From contig NZ_BMSF01000011.1 in the NCBI RefSeq assembly GCF_014649015.1, positions 62,001 to 126,000 of the forward strand: 64,000 nucleotides of DNA. Reading direction: 5' to 3'. The DNA comes from Streptomyces narbonensis (GTDB lineage: Bacteria; Actinomycetota; Actinomycetes; Streptomycetales; Streptomycetaceae). This document shows, one piece after another, positions 1-7,485 of this stretch. Under the pieces are notes generated by a model. It was not told the origin of the DNA and made no database searches. It worked only from the letters and a program-made list of their open reading frames with translations. The position numbers were made by a program, and so were the translations under genes. The stretch's first letter is position 1; each line of letters starts with the position of its first letter.

Positions 1-1
1 G

Positions 2-913
2 GCCCGCCGGGTCGCCCGCTCCTGGGACAAGGCCGGCGCCAGGACGGGCCGCGCCCTCGGCTTCGACACCGCCGTCCTCGTCGACGCCGTCGACCGGCAG
101 ACCGGGATCGAGACCCTCGCGGGAATCGGCACCCCGCTGCTCACCGTCACCGAGCCGACCGAGACCGCGACCGCGGCCGCCTTCGCGCACACCGCGGTCC
201 TCGCGGGACGCCCGGAGAACGCCGCCCCGCTCGCCGAGGCCGGCCGGCTCTTCGGGCGCCTCGCCCACCTCCTCGACGCCGTCGAGGACCAGTCGGCCGA
301 CGCGGAGGCGGGCGCCTGGAACCCGCTCACCGCGACCGGCACCTCCCGGGAGGAGGCCCGCCGGCTCGCCGACGACGCCCTGCACGGGATCCGGCTCGCC
401 CTGCGGGACGCCGACTTCGCCGACGGCAAGCTCGTCCACGTCCTCCTCGCCCACGAGCTCCGGAGCTCGGTGGACCGGGCCTTCGGCACGACGAGCTGCT
501 CGCACGGGGCGGGGGGTCAGGGTGCCCCGCACGTGCACGCGCACGGACCGGTCCCGGGGAACCCGTACGCCACGCCCGGCAACCCGTACGCCCCCGGCGG
601 ACCCGCCGGCCCCGGAGGTCCGTATGCCCCCGGTCCCGGCGGTCCCGGCGGCCCCGGCGGACCGTTCCCGCCCGAACCGCCCAACCGGCGCGGGCTCATA
701 GCCGGATGCGCCCTCTGGGTAGGCTTGGCCTGTACCTGCCAGATGTGCTGCGGCACCTTCGAGGACCCGTGGAGCCGCCAGCGGCGCGAGGGGCTCTGCC
801 AGCAGTGCGACCCCGGCAGCTGCTGCGACTGCTGCGACTGCTGCAGCAACTGCTCCTCCTGCTGCGAGGGGGACGGGTGCTGCGGGGGCTGTGACTGCGG
901 CTGCGACTGCTGA
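2..913 (+). CDS. DUF5685 family protein (5' end outside window)
   Basis: The reading frame is open from the first bases of the window to the TGA at 911-913, so only the last 303 residues are visible. They form an alanine-rich helical part (visible residues 1-165), a Pro/Gly-rich linker (about 180-225), and a tail in which about 22 of the last 68 residues are cysteine, mostly as CC and CxxC pairs. This layout is that of the actinobacterial DUF5685 family, which has no known function; the cysteine tail suggests metal or thiol chemistry, but that is inference. The next gene is convergent, ending 28 bp downstream. Confidence 0.75.
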   Translation, partial: ARRVARSWDKAGARTGRALGFDTAVLVDAVDRQTGIETLAGIGTPLLTVTEPTETATAAAFAHTAVLAGRPENAAPLAEAGRLFGRLAHLLDAVEDQSADAEAGAWNPLTATGTSREEARRLADDALHGIRLALRDADFADGKLVHVLLAHELRSSVDRAFGTTSCSHGAGGQGAPHVHAHGPVPGNPYATPGNPYAPGGPAGPGGPYAPGPGGPGGPGGPFPPEPPNRRGLIAGCALWVGLACTCQMCCGTFEDPWSRQRREGLCQQCDPGSCCDCCDCCSNCSSCCEGDGCCGGCDCGCDC

Positions 914-941
914 CGCCCCGTCGGCCCGGAGGGACGCGCCG

Positions 942-1919
942 CTACTTCGTCGGCGCCGGGATCTCCGGCGGGGTGATCTGCGACCGCTCGATGCCCGAGT
1001 CCGTCACCCCCCACTTCCGCACGATCCGGTCGTACGTCCCGTCGGCCTTCAGGCCGTTCACCGCCGCCTGGAAGGCGGGGGCGAGCGGGGTGCCCTTCCT
1101 GAAGGCGAAGCCGACGTCGAGCCGCCGGTACTCATTGAGGAACCTCACGTTCCTCTGCTGCGTCACCGCGTACCGCACGCCGTTGATCGTGCTCATCACG
1201 ACGTCGCTGCGCCCCTGCTGGAGCGACATCCAGACCGCTCCCGTCTCGTTGAAGACGTTCACCTCGTACGCCGGCTTCCCGGCCTTCGCGCACCGGTCCT
1301 TGTTCTTCTCCAAGGTCTGCTCGAAGGTCGTGCCGGCGCCCGTCGCGACCTTCAGCCCGCACAGCTGCGTGAGGTCGGTGACCGCCGTCAGCGGACTGTC
1401 CGCCCGGGTGGCGAAGCCCTGGCCGTCGTTGATGTACGTCACGAAGTCGATCGCCTTGCGCCGCTCCTCGGTCACGCCGAAGTTCCCGGTGCCGACGTCG
1501 TACTTGCCGCTGCCCAGCGCCGGCAGGATCGCCTCGAAGCCGACGACCTCGCGCTTCAGCTCCAGACCGAGGGCCTTGGCCACGGCGGCCGCGAAGTCGG
1601 CGTCCACCCCGGCCACGGTCCTGCCGTCGGACAGGTAGGTCGAGCTGGGCGGGGTGCCGACCGAGGCGGCGAGCGTGAAGGAACCCCGCTGCCGTACGTC
1701 GGCGGGGAGCAGCTTCGCCGCGGCCTCGTTCTTCCGCACCGCCGACACCACGTCCTCGGTCGGGAGCGCGCCCTTCGCGGCGCCCGGCGCACCGGAGGCC
1801 CCGGCCGGCGCGGTCGCGGGCTCGCCCCCGGAGCAGGCGGTGAGCGTGAGCGCTGCGGCGGTGATCAGCACGAAGCCGAGGGTCGTGCGGGCGGTTCCGG
1901 AACTCGTACGCGTACTCAT
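942..1919 (-). CDS. Amino-acid-type ABC transporter substrate-binding lipoprotein
   Basis: This 325-residue lipoprotein has a twin-Ser/Thr/Arg N-terminus, a hydrophobic stretch and a lipobox (LTAC) with the lipid cysteine at residue 29. The remainder is a family 3 solute-binding domain (TYLSDGRTVAGVDADFA, then GKYDVGTGNFGVTEER), the fold used for polar amino acids, cystine and opines. The ATG at 1917-1919 was chosen because the signal peptide begins there; it overlaps the stop of the acetyltransferase gene by 4 bp, so the two are translationally coupled. It probably delivers ligand to the permeases encoded divergently at 2801-7402. A sulfur-containing ligand is inferred from the leader peptides, not from the binding site. 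Confidence 0.88.
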   Translation of the reverse strand: MSTRTSSGTARTTLGFVLITAAALTLTACSGGEPATAPAGASGAPGAAKGALPTEDVVSAVRKNEAAAKLLPADVRQRGSFTLAASVGTPPSSTYLSDGRTVAGVDADFAAAVAKALGLELKREVVGFEAILPALGSGKYDVGTGNFGVTEERRKAIDFVTYINDGQGFATRADSPLTAVTDLTQLCGLKVATGAGTTFEQTLEKNKDRCAKAGKPAYEVNVFNETGAVWMSLQQGRSDVVMSTINGVRYAVTQQRNVRFLNEYRRLDVGFAFRKGTPLAPAFQAAVNGLKADGTYDRIVRKWGVTDSGIERSQITPPEIPAPTK

Positions 1920-2395
1920 GGTTTCGGGTTCTCCAGGAACTTCTCGAACGGCAGGGGGCCGAGGGATTCGAGATCGGCGGACACGTCGAAGAGCGGCCGG
2001 TAGCCGGTCGCCAGGTAGAGGCTCCTGGCCTCCGGCTGGCGCGCGCCGGTCGTCAGATAGACGCGGGTGTAGCCGCGGGCGGCGGCCTCGCGTTCGAGCA
2101 CGGTGAGGACGCGGCGGGCGAGCCCGCGCCTGCGGTGCGCCGAGTGGGTCCAGATCCTCTTCAGTTCGGCGGTGTGCTCGTCGTAGCGGCGGTACGCGCC
2201 TCCGGCCACGGGCCGGCCCTGTTCCAGGAGGAGCAGGAAGGTGCCGTGGGGAGGGCTGAACTCCTCCGCCGGGTAGCGGCTCAGGTCGTCGGCGGTGCCG
2301 TAACGGGTCGTGTACTCGTGTGCCAGCTCGTCGAGGAGCGGGCGGGCGAGGGGGTCGGTGGTCGTGGTCCGGCGCACGGACAACGCGAAGGTCAT
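1916..2395 (-). CDS. GNAT family N-acetyltransferase
   Basis: A 159-residue single-domain GNAT protein. The acetyl-CoA pyrophosphate loop is visible as RRRGLARRVL (about residues 88-97), preceded by the beta-strand ELKRIWTHSAHR and followed by YLATGYRPL, the usual C-terminal strand. It is the first full-length gene after the leader peptide at 2529-2600 and is coupled to the binding-protein gene. In Bacillus subtilis the ytmI operon pairs an N-acetyltransferase (SnaA) with a two-binding-protein cystine-type transporter for S-modified cysteines; the same pairing here suggests an N-acetylation step on the imported compound. The substrate is not visible in the sequence. ATG at 2393-2395 follows an AAGGA ribosome-binding site. 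Confidence 0.85.
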   Translation of the reverse strand: MTFALSVRRTTTTDPLARPLLDELAHEYTTRYGTADDLSRYPAEEFSPPHGTFLLLLEQGRPVAGGAYRRYDEHTAELKRIWTHSAHRRRGLARRVLTVLEREAAARGYTRVYLTTGARQPEARSLYLATGYRPLFDVSADLESLGPLPFEKFLENPKP

Positions 2396-2528
2396 GAAGG
2401 TCCTTCAGGGCGAAGGAGGACACAAGGGCAGGGCGAGGGGAGGGGGAAGCTCAGGCACGCACGAGGGGCCTGTGTGTGAAGGCGCCGCGGAAAACAGCAC
2501 GCGGGCAGGGGCAGAGCGGGGGGTCAGC
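2396..2528 (-). promoter_or_regulatory. 5' leader between cysteine leader peptide and GNAT gene
   Basis: This 133-nt untranslated stretch separates the leader-peptide stop from the GNAT start. On the minus strand a CCTTC-GCCCT-GAAGG hairpin (2402-2416) includes the GAAGG ribosome-binding site of the GNAT gene. Translation could thus be masked or released depending on ribosome movement upstream. The structure is seen by eye; its regulatory role is inferred. Confidence 0.4.
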
Positions 2529-2600
2529 TCAACAGGAAGAGGACCACACACGACCGAAGTCGATGTGGGAGCGCGTGACCAGCTGCTGCTGCGGATGCAT
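2529..2600 (-). CDS. Cysteine leader peptide (23 aa)
   Basis: A 23-codon open frame starts at the ATG whose complement is 2598-2600. It reads MHPQQQ at the start, RSHIDFGRVW in the middle and SSSC at the end, with the Cys codon immediately before TGA. The R-x-H-(I/V)-D-(F/L)-x-R-V core with terminal cysteine is the pattern of the short 'putative leader peptides' found upstream of sulfur genes in Streptomyces. Ribosome stalling at the Cys codon under cysteine shortage would control the GNAT/binding-protein genes downstream. The ribosome-binding site is weak. The peptide was read directly; the control mechanism is inference. Confidence 0.75.
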   Translation of the reverse strand: MHPQQQLVTRSHIDFGRVWSSSC

Positions 2601-2640
2601 GGCCCCAGTGGAACAGGCATCCGTTTCCGCGTCAACCGCG
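2601..2640. promoter_or_regulatory. Divergent leader-peptide spacer
   Basis: Only 40 bp separate the start codons of the two leader peptides. If both messages carry short 5' ends, the two promoters must overlap each other or lie inside the opposing leader gene. I see no convincing -35/-10 pair. Confidence 0.35.
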
Positions 2641-2691
2641 ATGAGACGCACGGCTCACCTTGTGGACACCCTTGACAGTAGGGCGTGTTGA
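2641..2691 (+). CDS. Cysteine leader peptide (16 aa), divergent partner
   Basis: On the plus strand, 40 bp from the start of the opposite leader, ATG at 2641 opens a 16-codon peptide, MRRTAHLVDTLDSRAC, ending in Cys-stop. The R-x-H-L-V-D core and last-codon cysteine match the same leader-peptide family. It precedes the permease/flavoprotein/ATPase operon starting at 2801. No clear ribosome-binding site is visible, so it may be translated from a leaderless or near-leaderless transcript. Having one such peptide on each side of a divergent locus implies co-regulation of both operons by the same sulfur signal. Confidence 0.65.
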   Translation: MRRTAHLVDTLDSRAC

Positions 2692-2709
2692 CCGCATAGC
2701 CTCGAAGGG

Positions 2710-2736
2710 CGGATCGGGCTGAGGGGCCCGGATCCG
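2710..2736 (+). promoter_or_regulatory. Candidate attenuator hairpin before permease operon
   Basis: CGGATC-GGGC (2710-2719) pairs with GCCC-G-GATCCG (2726-2736) around a 6-nt loop, with one bulged G. It begins 18 nt after the leader-peptide stop codon, the position expected for a ribosome-sensitive attenuator. There is no U-tract, so it would act on translation or through Rho rather than as a simple terminator. Confidence 0.4.
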
Positions 2737-2800
2737 TGCTCTGTGCGTGTGAAGGCGCACCCCGTGTTCGATCCGCCTCTGGCATCCACGGAGCCTTCGC

Positions 2801-3649
2801 ATGTCCGCGACCCTCGTCAAGATCCCCTCCACGGCCCCGCCCGCCGATCCGCCCCCGCGCGTCGTCCCCGCCCGCCGCGCCGGACAGTGGGCCACCGCGA
2901 CCGTCGTCCTCGTCCTCCTCGGCCTCGGACTCCTCTCGGTCGTCCGCAACAAGGCCTTCCAATGGGACGTCGTCGCCCAGTACTTCACCTCCGCGTCCGT
3001 CCTGCGCGGGCTCGTCCTCACCCTGTGGCTGACCGCCCTCGTCATGGCCCTGGGCTTCGTCCTCGGCACCCTGCTCGCCGTCTTCCGACTGTCCGCCAAC
3101 CCCGTTCTGCGCGCGGTCAGTTGGGGCTACGTCTGGTTCTTCCGGTCCACGCCGATCCTGGTCCAGCTGCTGTTCTGGTTCAACATCGGCGCCCTCTACC
3201 CGACCGTCCTCGGCGTGCACACGGTCAACCTCCTCGGCCCGGTCGCCGTCGCCGTCATCGGCCTCACCCTGCACGAGGCCGCCTACGCCGCCGAGGTCGT
3301 GCGCGGCGGCATCCTCTCCGTCGACCGGGGCCAGATCGAGGCCGCCCAGTCCCTCGGCCTCGGCCGGTGGCGCCGGCTCACCCGGATCGTGCTGCCCCAG
3401 GCGATGCGCTCGATCGTCCCGCCCGCCGGGAACATGCTGATCGGCACCCTCAAGGGCACCTCGATCGTCTCCGTCATCGCCGTCCAGGACCTGCTCTACT
3501 CGACCCAGCTGGTCTACCACCGCACGTACGAGGTCATCCCGCTGCTCCTCGTCGCCACCCTCTGGTACGTGGCCGTCACCTCGGTCCTCAGCCTCGGACA
3601 GCACTACGTCGAGCGGTACTACGCCCGGGGCACGGGCGGTGCCCGATGA
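2801..3649 (+). CDS. Amino-acid-type ABC transporter permease (first)
   Basis: A 282-residue inner-membrane permease of the HisM/TcyB type with about five to six membrane helices. The cytoplasmic EAA loop that docks the ATPase is clear (EAAQSLGLGRWRRLTRIVLPQA, in which A-x-x-LG and the IVLPQA end are diagnostic). The N-terminus adds about 25 Pro/Arg-rich residues before the first helix. Its stop overlaps the start of the flavoprotein gene (ATGA at 3646-3649). It would pair with the second permease at 5667 around the ATPase at 6593. The ATG at 2801 is the first in-frame start; the upstream sequence AGCCT is a poor ribosome-binding site. Confidence 0.9.
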   Translation: MSATLVKIPSTAPPADPPPRVVPARRAGQWATATVVLVLLGLGLLSVVRNKAFQWDVVAQYFTSASVLRGLVLTLWLTALVMALGFVLGTLLAVFRLSANPVLRAVSWGYVWFFRSTPILVQLLFWFNIGALYPTVLGVHTVNLLGPVAVAVIGLTLHEAAYAAEVVRGGILSVDRGQIEAAQSLGLGRWRRLTRIVLPQAMRSIVPPAGNMLIGTLKGTSIVSVIAVQDLLYSTQLVYHRTYEVIPLLLVATLWYVAVTSVLSLGQHYVERYYARGTGGAR

Positions 3650-5514
3650 GCAACCGTCCGACGGGCGCCCGCCCGACGAGCACCCGGCCGACGGGCCCCC
3701 GCCCCTCGATCGTCGTCGTGGGCGCCGGGCCGCGCGGGACCGGCTTCCTCGAACGGCTCGCCGCCAGCCTGCCCGAGCTGTACGGCGACGACCCCCTCGA
3801 CATCCACCTCGTCGACCCGCACCCGCCAGGCCCCGGCCGGATCTGGCGCACCGGACAGTCCTCGCTGCTCTGGATGAACTCCCAGGCCGAGGACGTCACC
3901 ATGTTCACCGACGAGACCGTGCGGCTCGACGGTCCCGTCCGGCCGGGACCCACCCTCGCCGACTGGGCCGGCATCGAGGGCCGCACCTTCCCCACCCGCC
4001 CCCAGCAGGGCGCCTACCTGCGCTGGGTGTACGCGCGGGCGCTCGCCGCCCTGCCCGCCTCCGTCACCGTCCACGAGCACCGCACCACCGCACTGCGGGT
4101 CGGTGGCCCCCGCGACGGACGCCAGCGGGTCTGGCTGGAGGCCGGCACCGAGCCCCTCCTCGCCGACCTCGTCGTCCTCACCGTCGGCCACCTCGGCGCC
4201 GAACCCGACCCGGAACAGCGGGCGTTCGCCGACTTCTCCGCGCGCCACCGGCTCGTCCACCTCCCGCCCGACTTCACCGCGGACACCGACCTGTCCGCGC
4301 TGCCCGCGGGCGAACCCGTCCTGGTCCGCGGCTTCGGCCTCGCCTTCGTCGACCTGATGGTGCTCCTCACCGAGGGCCGCGGCGGACGGTACGAGAGCGA
4401 GGGCGACGACCTCGTCTACGTACCCTCGGGCCGGGAGCCGGTGCTGCACGTCGGCTCGCGGCGTGGCGTCCCGTACCACTCGAAGATCGGATACGTCCTC
4501 GACGGCGAACGGCCCCCGCTGCCCCGGTTCTTCGGCACCGAGCAGACCGACGCCCTCCTCGACCGGGCCGGGCCGCTCGACTTCCGGCGCGACGTGTGGC
4601 CGCTCATCGACAAGGAGCTCGGCTGGGCCCACTACCACCGGCTCTTCTCCACCCATCCGGAGCGGACCGCCCTCGCCTGGGGCGACTTCGAGCAGGCCTA
4701 CGCGGTGGCGCCGCCGCGCGGGGCCGAGATCGCCGCGCTCGTCACCGCGGCCGTCCCCGACCCCGCCGACCGGCTCGACCTGGACGGCCTCGACCACCCC
4801 CTCGACGGGATCCGCTTCGACTCGGCCGAAGCGCTCCAGGACGGCCTGCGCGCCTACGTCACAGACGATCTGACCCGCCGCCACGACCCGGCCCACAGCC
4901 CCGACGCCGCCGTCTTCGCCGGTCTGCTCTCCGTCTACGCACAGCTCCTTCGGCTCGGCGAGCGCGTCGACACCGGCGGCTGGTGGCACGGCTTCTTCAG
5001 CTACCTCGCCTCCGGCCCGCCCGGGCCCCGGCTGCGGCAGCTCCTCGCGCTCTCCCGCGCCGGCGTGGTCCGCTTCCTCGGACCGCAGGTGACCGTCGAG
5101 ACCGACGAGGAGCGCGGGGTCTTCCGGGCCGCGTCCGCCGCCGTGCCGGGGGAGTGGACCGAGGCGCGCGCCCTCGTCGAGGCCCGGCTGCCCGACCCCA
5201 CCCTGGAACTCACCGACAGCCCGCTGCTGCGCGCCCTGTACGAGGACGGCGCCCGGGCCACCGCGAGCGGCCTCCTCGTCGTCGACCCCGCCGACGCCCG
5301 GATCCTGGAGCACGACGGACGCCCGCACCCGCGCCGCTTCGCGCTCGGCCCGCACACCACCGCCCGGGCCGGCGGGGCCTTCACCCGGCCCCGTACCGGG
5401 GGCATCGCCTTCGGGCAGAACGACGTCGCGGCACGGGCCGCGCTGACCTTCCTGCGGGGCGAGAGCGACCGGGCCGGCCGGAGCTGTCGCCGTCCGGCCT
5501 CGCTCAGCGCCTGA
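3646..5514 (+). CDS. FAD/NAD(P)-binding protein
   Basis: A 622-residue flavoprotein of the FAD-NAD(P)-binding type (NAD_binding_9-like). The dinucleotide motif GAGPRG is at residues 26-31 after a short RPTG-rich N-terminal extension, and the C-terminal part contains the second Rossmann-type half (SPLLRALYEDG, GGIAFGQNDVAARAA). It lies between two permease genes of the same transporter and is translationally coupled to the first, so its substrate is probably the imported compound. In the B. subtilis ytmI operon, monooxygenases sit beside the equivalent transporter and cleave S-substituted cysteines. An oxidative step is therefore the best guess; no substrate residues can be assigned. Confidence 0.8.
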   Translation: MSNRPTGARPTSTRPTGPRPSIVVVGAGPRGTGFLERLAASLPELYGDDPLDIHLVDPHPPGPGRIWRTGQSSLLWMNSQAEDVTMFTDETVRLDGPVRPGPTLADWAGIEGRTFPTRPQQGAYLRWVYARALAALPASVTVHEHRTTALRVGGPRDGRQRVWLEAGTEPLLADLVVLTVGHLGAEPDPEQRAFADFSARHRLVHLPPDFTADTDLSALPAGEPVLVRGFGLAFVDLMVLLTEGRGGRYESEGDDLVYVPSGREPVLHVGSRRGVPYHSKIGYVLDGERPPLPRFFGTEQTDALLDRAGPLDFRRDVWPLIDKELGWAHYHRLFSTHPERTALAWGDFEQAYAVAPPRGAEIAALVTAAVPDPADRLDLDGLDHPLDGIRFDSAEALQDGLRAYVTDDLTRRHDPAHSPDAAVFAGLLSVYAQLLRLGERVDTGGWWHGFFSYLASGPPGPRLRQLLALSRAGVVRFLGPQVTVETDEERGVFRAASAAVPGEWTEARALVEARLPDPTLELTDSPLLRALYEDGARATASGLLVVDPADARILEHDGRPHPRRFALGPHTTARAGGAFTRPRTGGIAFGQNDVAARAALTFLRGESDRAGRSCRRPASLSA

Positions 5515-5666
5515 TCCGCACGCTCCCGCTCGGTTCCTGCTCCGTTCCGGAGCCCGGAGCCCGGAGCCGGTGCCGGTGCCGGCTCCGGTCCCGGTCCCAA
5601 CTCCCGGCCCGCTCGCGGTCCCGGTCCCGCTTCCTCGCTTCCCGACCCCGTTCCCGAGGTACCGCC

Positions 5667-6596
5667 ATGGCTCTCACCAGCGATCCGCCCTCCGCCGTCC
5701 CCCTCACGAAAGCCCCGGAAGCCGCCACGGCCACCACCGTCGCCGCCGTCCCCAGGGCCTCCTCGGCACCCGCCGGTCTCACGGTCGTCCCCGTCCGTCA
5801 CCCCTGGCGCTGGGTGGCCGTCGCCGCCACCGCCGTCCTGCTCGTGCAGTTCGCCCACGGGCTCGTCACCAACCCCGGCTGGGAGTGGGACGTCTTCGCC
5901 GCGTTCTTCACCACCGAGACGATCCTCCAGGCCGTCTGGGTCACCCTCCAGCTCACCTTCCACGGCACGGCCCTCGGCTTCGCGATCGGCATCGTGCTCG
6001 CCTTCATGCGCCTCTCGGCCAACCCGTTCCTGCGGTCGGTCGCCTTCGCCTACATCTGGGCCTTCCGCTCCATCCCGCTCATCGTCCAGCTGCTCTTCTG
6101 GTTCAACCTGGCCTATCTCTACAAGGAGTTGAGCATCGGCATCCCCTTCGGGCCGAGCTTCCTCTCCTTCGACACGATGGGCCTCGTCGGGGAGATGAGC
6201 GCCGCCGTCCTCGGGCTCGCCCTGCACCAGGCCGCCTACGCGGCGGAGATCGTCCGGGGCGGCGTACTCGCCGTGGACGAGGGCCAGTCGGAGGCGGCCG
6301 CCTCCCTCGGCATCCCGCGGCTCCGGCAGCTGCGGCGGATCGTGCTGCCGCAGGCGATGCGCTCGATCCTGCCCAACGCCGCCAACGAGATCATCTCGCT
6401 CTTCAAGGGCACCTCGATCGTCTCCGTCATGGCGATCGGCGAGCTCTTCTACCAGGTGCAGGTCGTCTATGGCCGCAACGGCCGGGTCGTCCCGCTCCTG
6501 ATGGTCGCCACCGCCTGGTACGTCCTGCTCACCACCGCGCTCTCCGTCGTCCAGCACTACGTCGAGCGCCACTACGCGAAGGGGAGCGCCCGATGA
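5667..6596 (+). CDS. Amino-acid-type ABC transporter permease (second)
   Basis: A 309-residue permease closely related to the first, with the same EAA loop (EAAASLGIPRLRQLRRIVLPQA in outline) and similar order of helices. It begins with a roughly 45-residue Ala/Thr/Val-rich cytoplasmic extension. The 152-bp gap after the flavoprotein gene is a monotonous run of GGTCCCGG-like repeats (5560-5650). ATG at 5667 follows a GAGG-like site. It overlaps the ATPase gene by 4 bp. Two non-identical permeases with one ATPase is the TcyL/TcyM/TcyN arrangement. Confidence 0.9.
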   Translation: MALTSDPPSAVPLTKAPEAATATTVAAVPRASSAPAGLTVVPVRHPWRWVAVAATAVLLVQFAHGLVTNPGWEWDVFAAFFTTETILQAVWVTLQLTFHGTALGFAIGIVLAFMRLSANPFLRSVAFAYIWAFRSIPLIVQLLFWFNLAYLYKELSIGIPFGPSFLSFDTMGLVGEMSAAVLGLALHQAAYAAEIVRGGVLAVDEGQSEAAASLGIPRLRQLRRIVLPQAMRSILPNAANEIISLFKGTSIVSVMAIGELFYQVQVVYGRNGRVVPLLMVATAWYVLLTTALSVVQHYVERHYAKGSAR

Positions 6597-7402
6597 GCTC
6601 CGCCGTGACCGTCTCCGCCGCCACCACCGTCACCGAGGCCGACACCGCCAAGGTCGAGATCCGTTCCGTCCACAAGAGCTTCGGCACCCTGCACGTCCTG
6701 CGCGGCATCGACCTCGACGTCCGGGCCGGCGAGGTCACCGTCGTCCTCGGTCCCTCGGGCTCCGGAAAGTCGACCCTCCTGCGGACCATCAACCACCTGG
6801 AGAAGGTGGACAGCGGCACGGTCAGCGTCGACGGCACCCTCGTCGGCTACCGGCTTTCCGGGAACAAGCTGTACGAGCTGCGGGAGCGCGACATCCTCAA
6901 GCAGCGCACCCGGATCGGCTTCGTCTTCCAGAACTTCCACCTCTTCCCGCACCTGACCGTCCTGGAGAACATCGTCGAGGCGCCCGTCTCGGCCCTGAAG
7001 CGCCCCCGCAAGGACGCCGAGGCCGCGGCCCGCAAGCTCCTCGACCGCGTCGGACTCGCCGACAAGGCGGAGGCGTACCCCAAGCAGCTCTCCGGCGGAC
7101 AGCAGCAGCGGGTCGCCATCGCCCGCGCGCTCGCCCTGGAACCGGGGCTGCTGCTCTTCGACGAGCCGACCTCCGCGCTCGACCCCGAGCTGGTCGGCGA
7201 GGTCCTCGACGTCATCAAGGACCTGGCCGCCTCCGGGACCACCATGATCGTCGTCACGCACGAGATCGGCTTCGCCCGCGAGGTCGCCGACACCGTGGTC
7301 TTCATGGACGAGGGCCGGATCGTCGAGCAGGGCCCGCCGGGCGAGGTGCTGGACAGCCCGCGCCACGAGCGCACCCGCGCCTTCCTCTCCAAGGTCCTCT
7401 GA
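6593..7402 (+). CDS. Amino-acid-type ABC transporter ATP-binding protein
   Basis: A 269-residue ATPase. Walker A GPSGSGKST is at residues 53-61, the ABC signature LSGGQ at 166-170 and Walker B LLFDEP near 187-192, followed by the switch histidine in VTHEIG. It matches the GlnQ/HisP family in length and motif order and powers import through the two flanking permeases. All catalytic motifs are intact. It is coupled by ATGA overlap to the permease gene upstream. Confidence 0.93.
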   Translation: MSSAVTVSAATTVTEADTAKVEIRSVHKSFGTLHVLRGIDLDVRAGEVTVVLGPSGSGKSTLLRTINHLEKVDSGTVSVDGTLVGYRLSGNKLYELRERDILKQRTRIGFVFQNFHLFPHLTVLENIVEAPVSALKRPRKDAEAAARKLLDRVGLADKAEAYPKQLSGGQQQRVAIARALALEPGLLLFDEPTSALDPELVGEVLDVIKDLAASGTTMIVVTHEIGFAREVADTVVFMDEGRIVEQGPPGEVLDSPRHERTRAFLSKVL

Positions 7403-7485
7403 CCCCGCTGCCCGCAGCGACCTGGCCCTCTCCCGTACACCCCCATGCCCGTACACCGGTACACCCACACGCACAGGAGCACGTC

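Noticed and set aside
2672-2702. TTGACA (2672-2677) with TAGCCT (2697-2702) as a promoter for the permease operon
   Set aside because: The spacer is 19 bp and the -35 lies inside the plus-strand leader peptide, which must be transcribed from further upstream.
5560-5650. GGTCCCGG-like stretch before the second permease as an operator array
   Set aside because: The repeats are short, degenerate and not palindromic in a regular way; they look like simple-sequence expansion.
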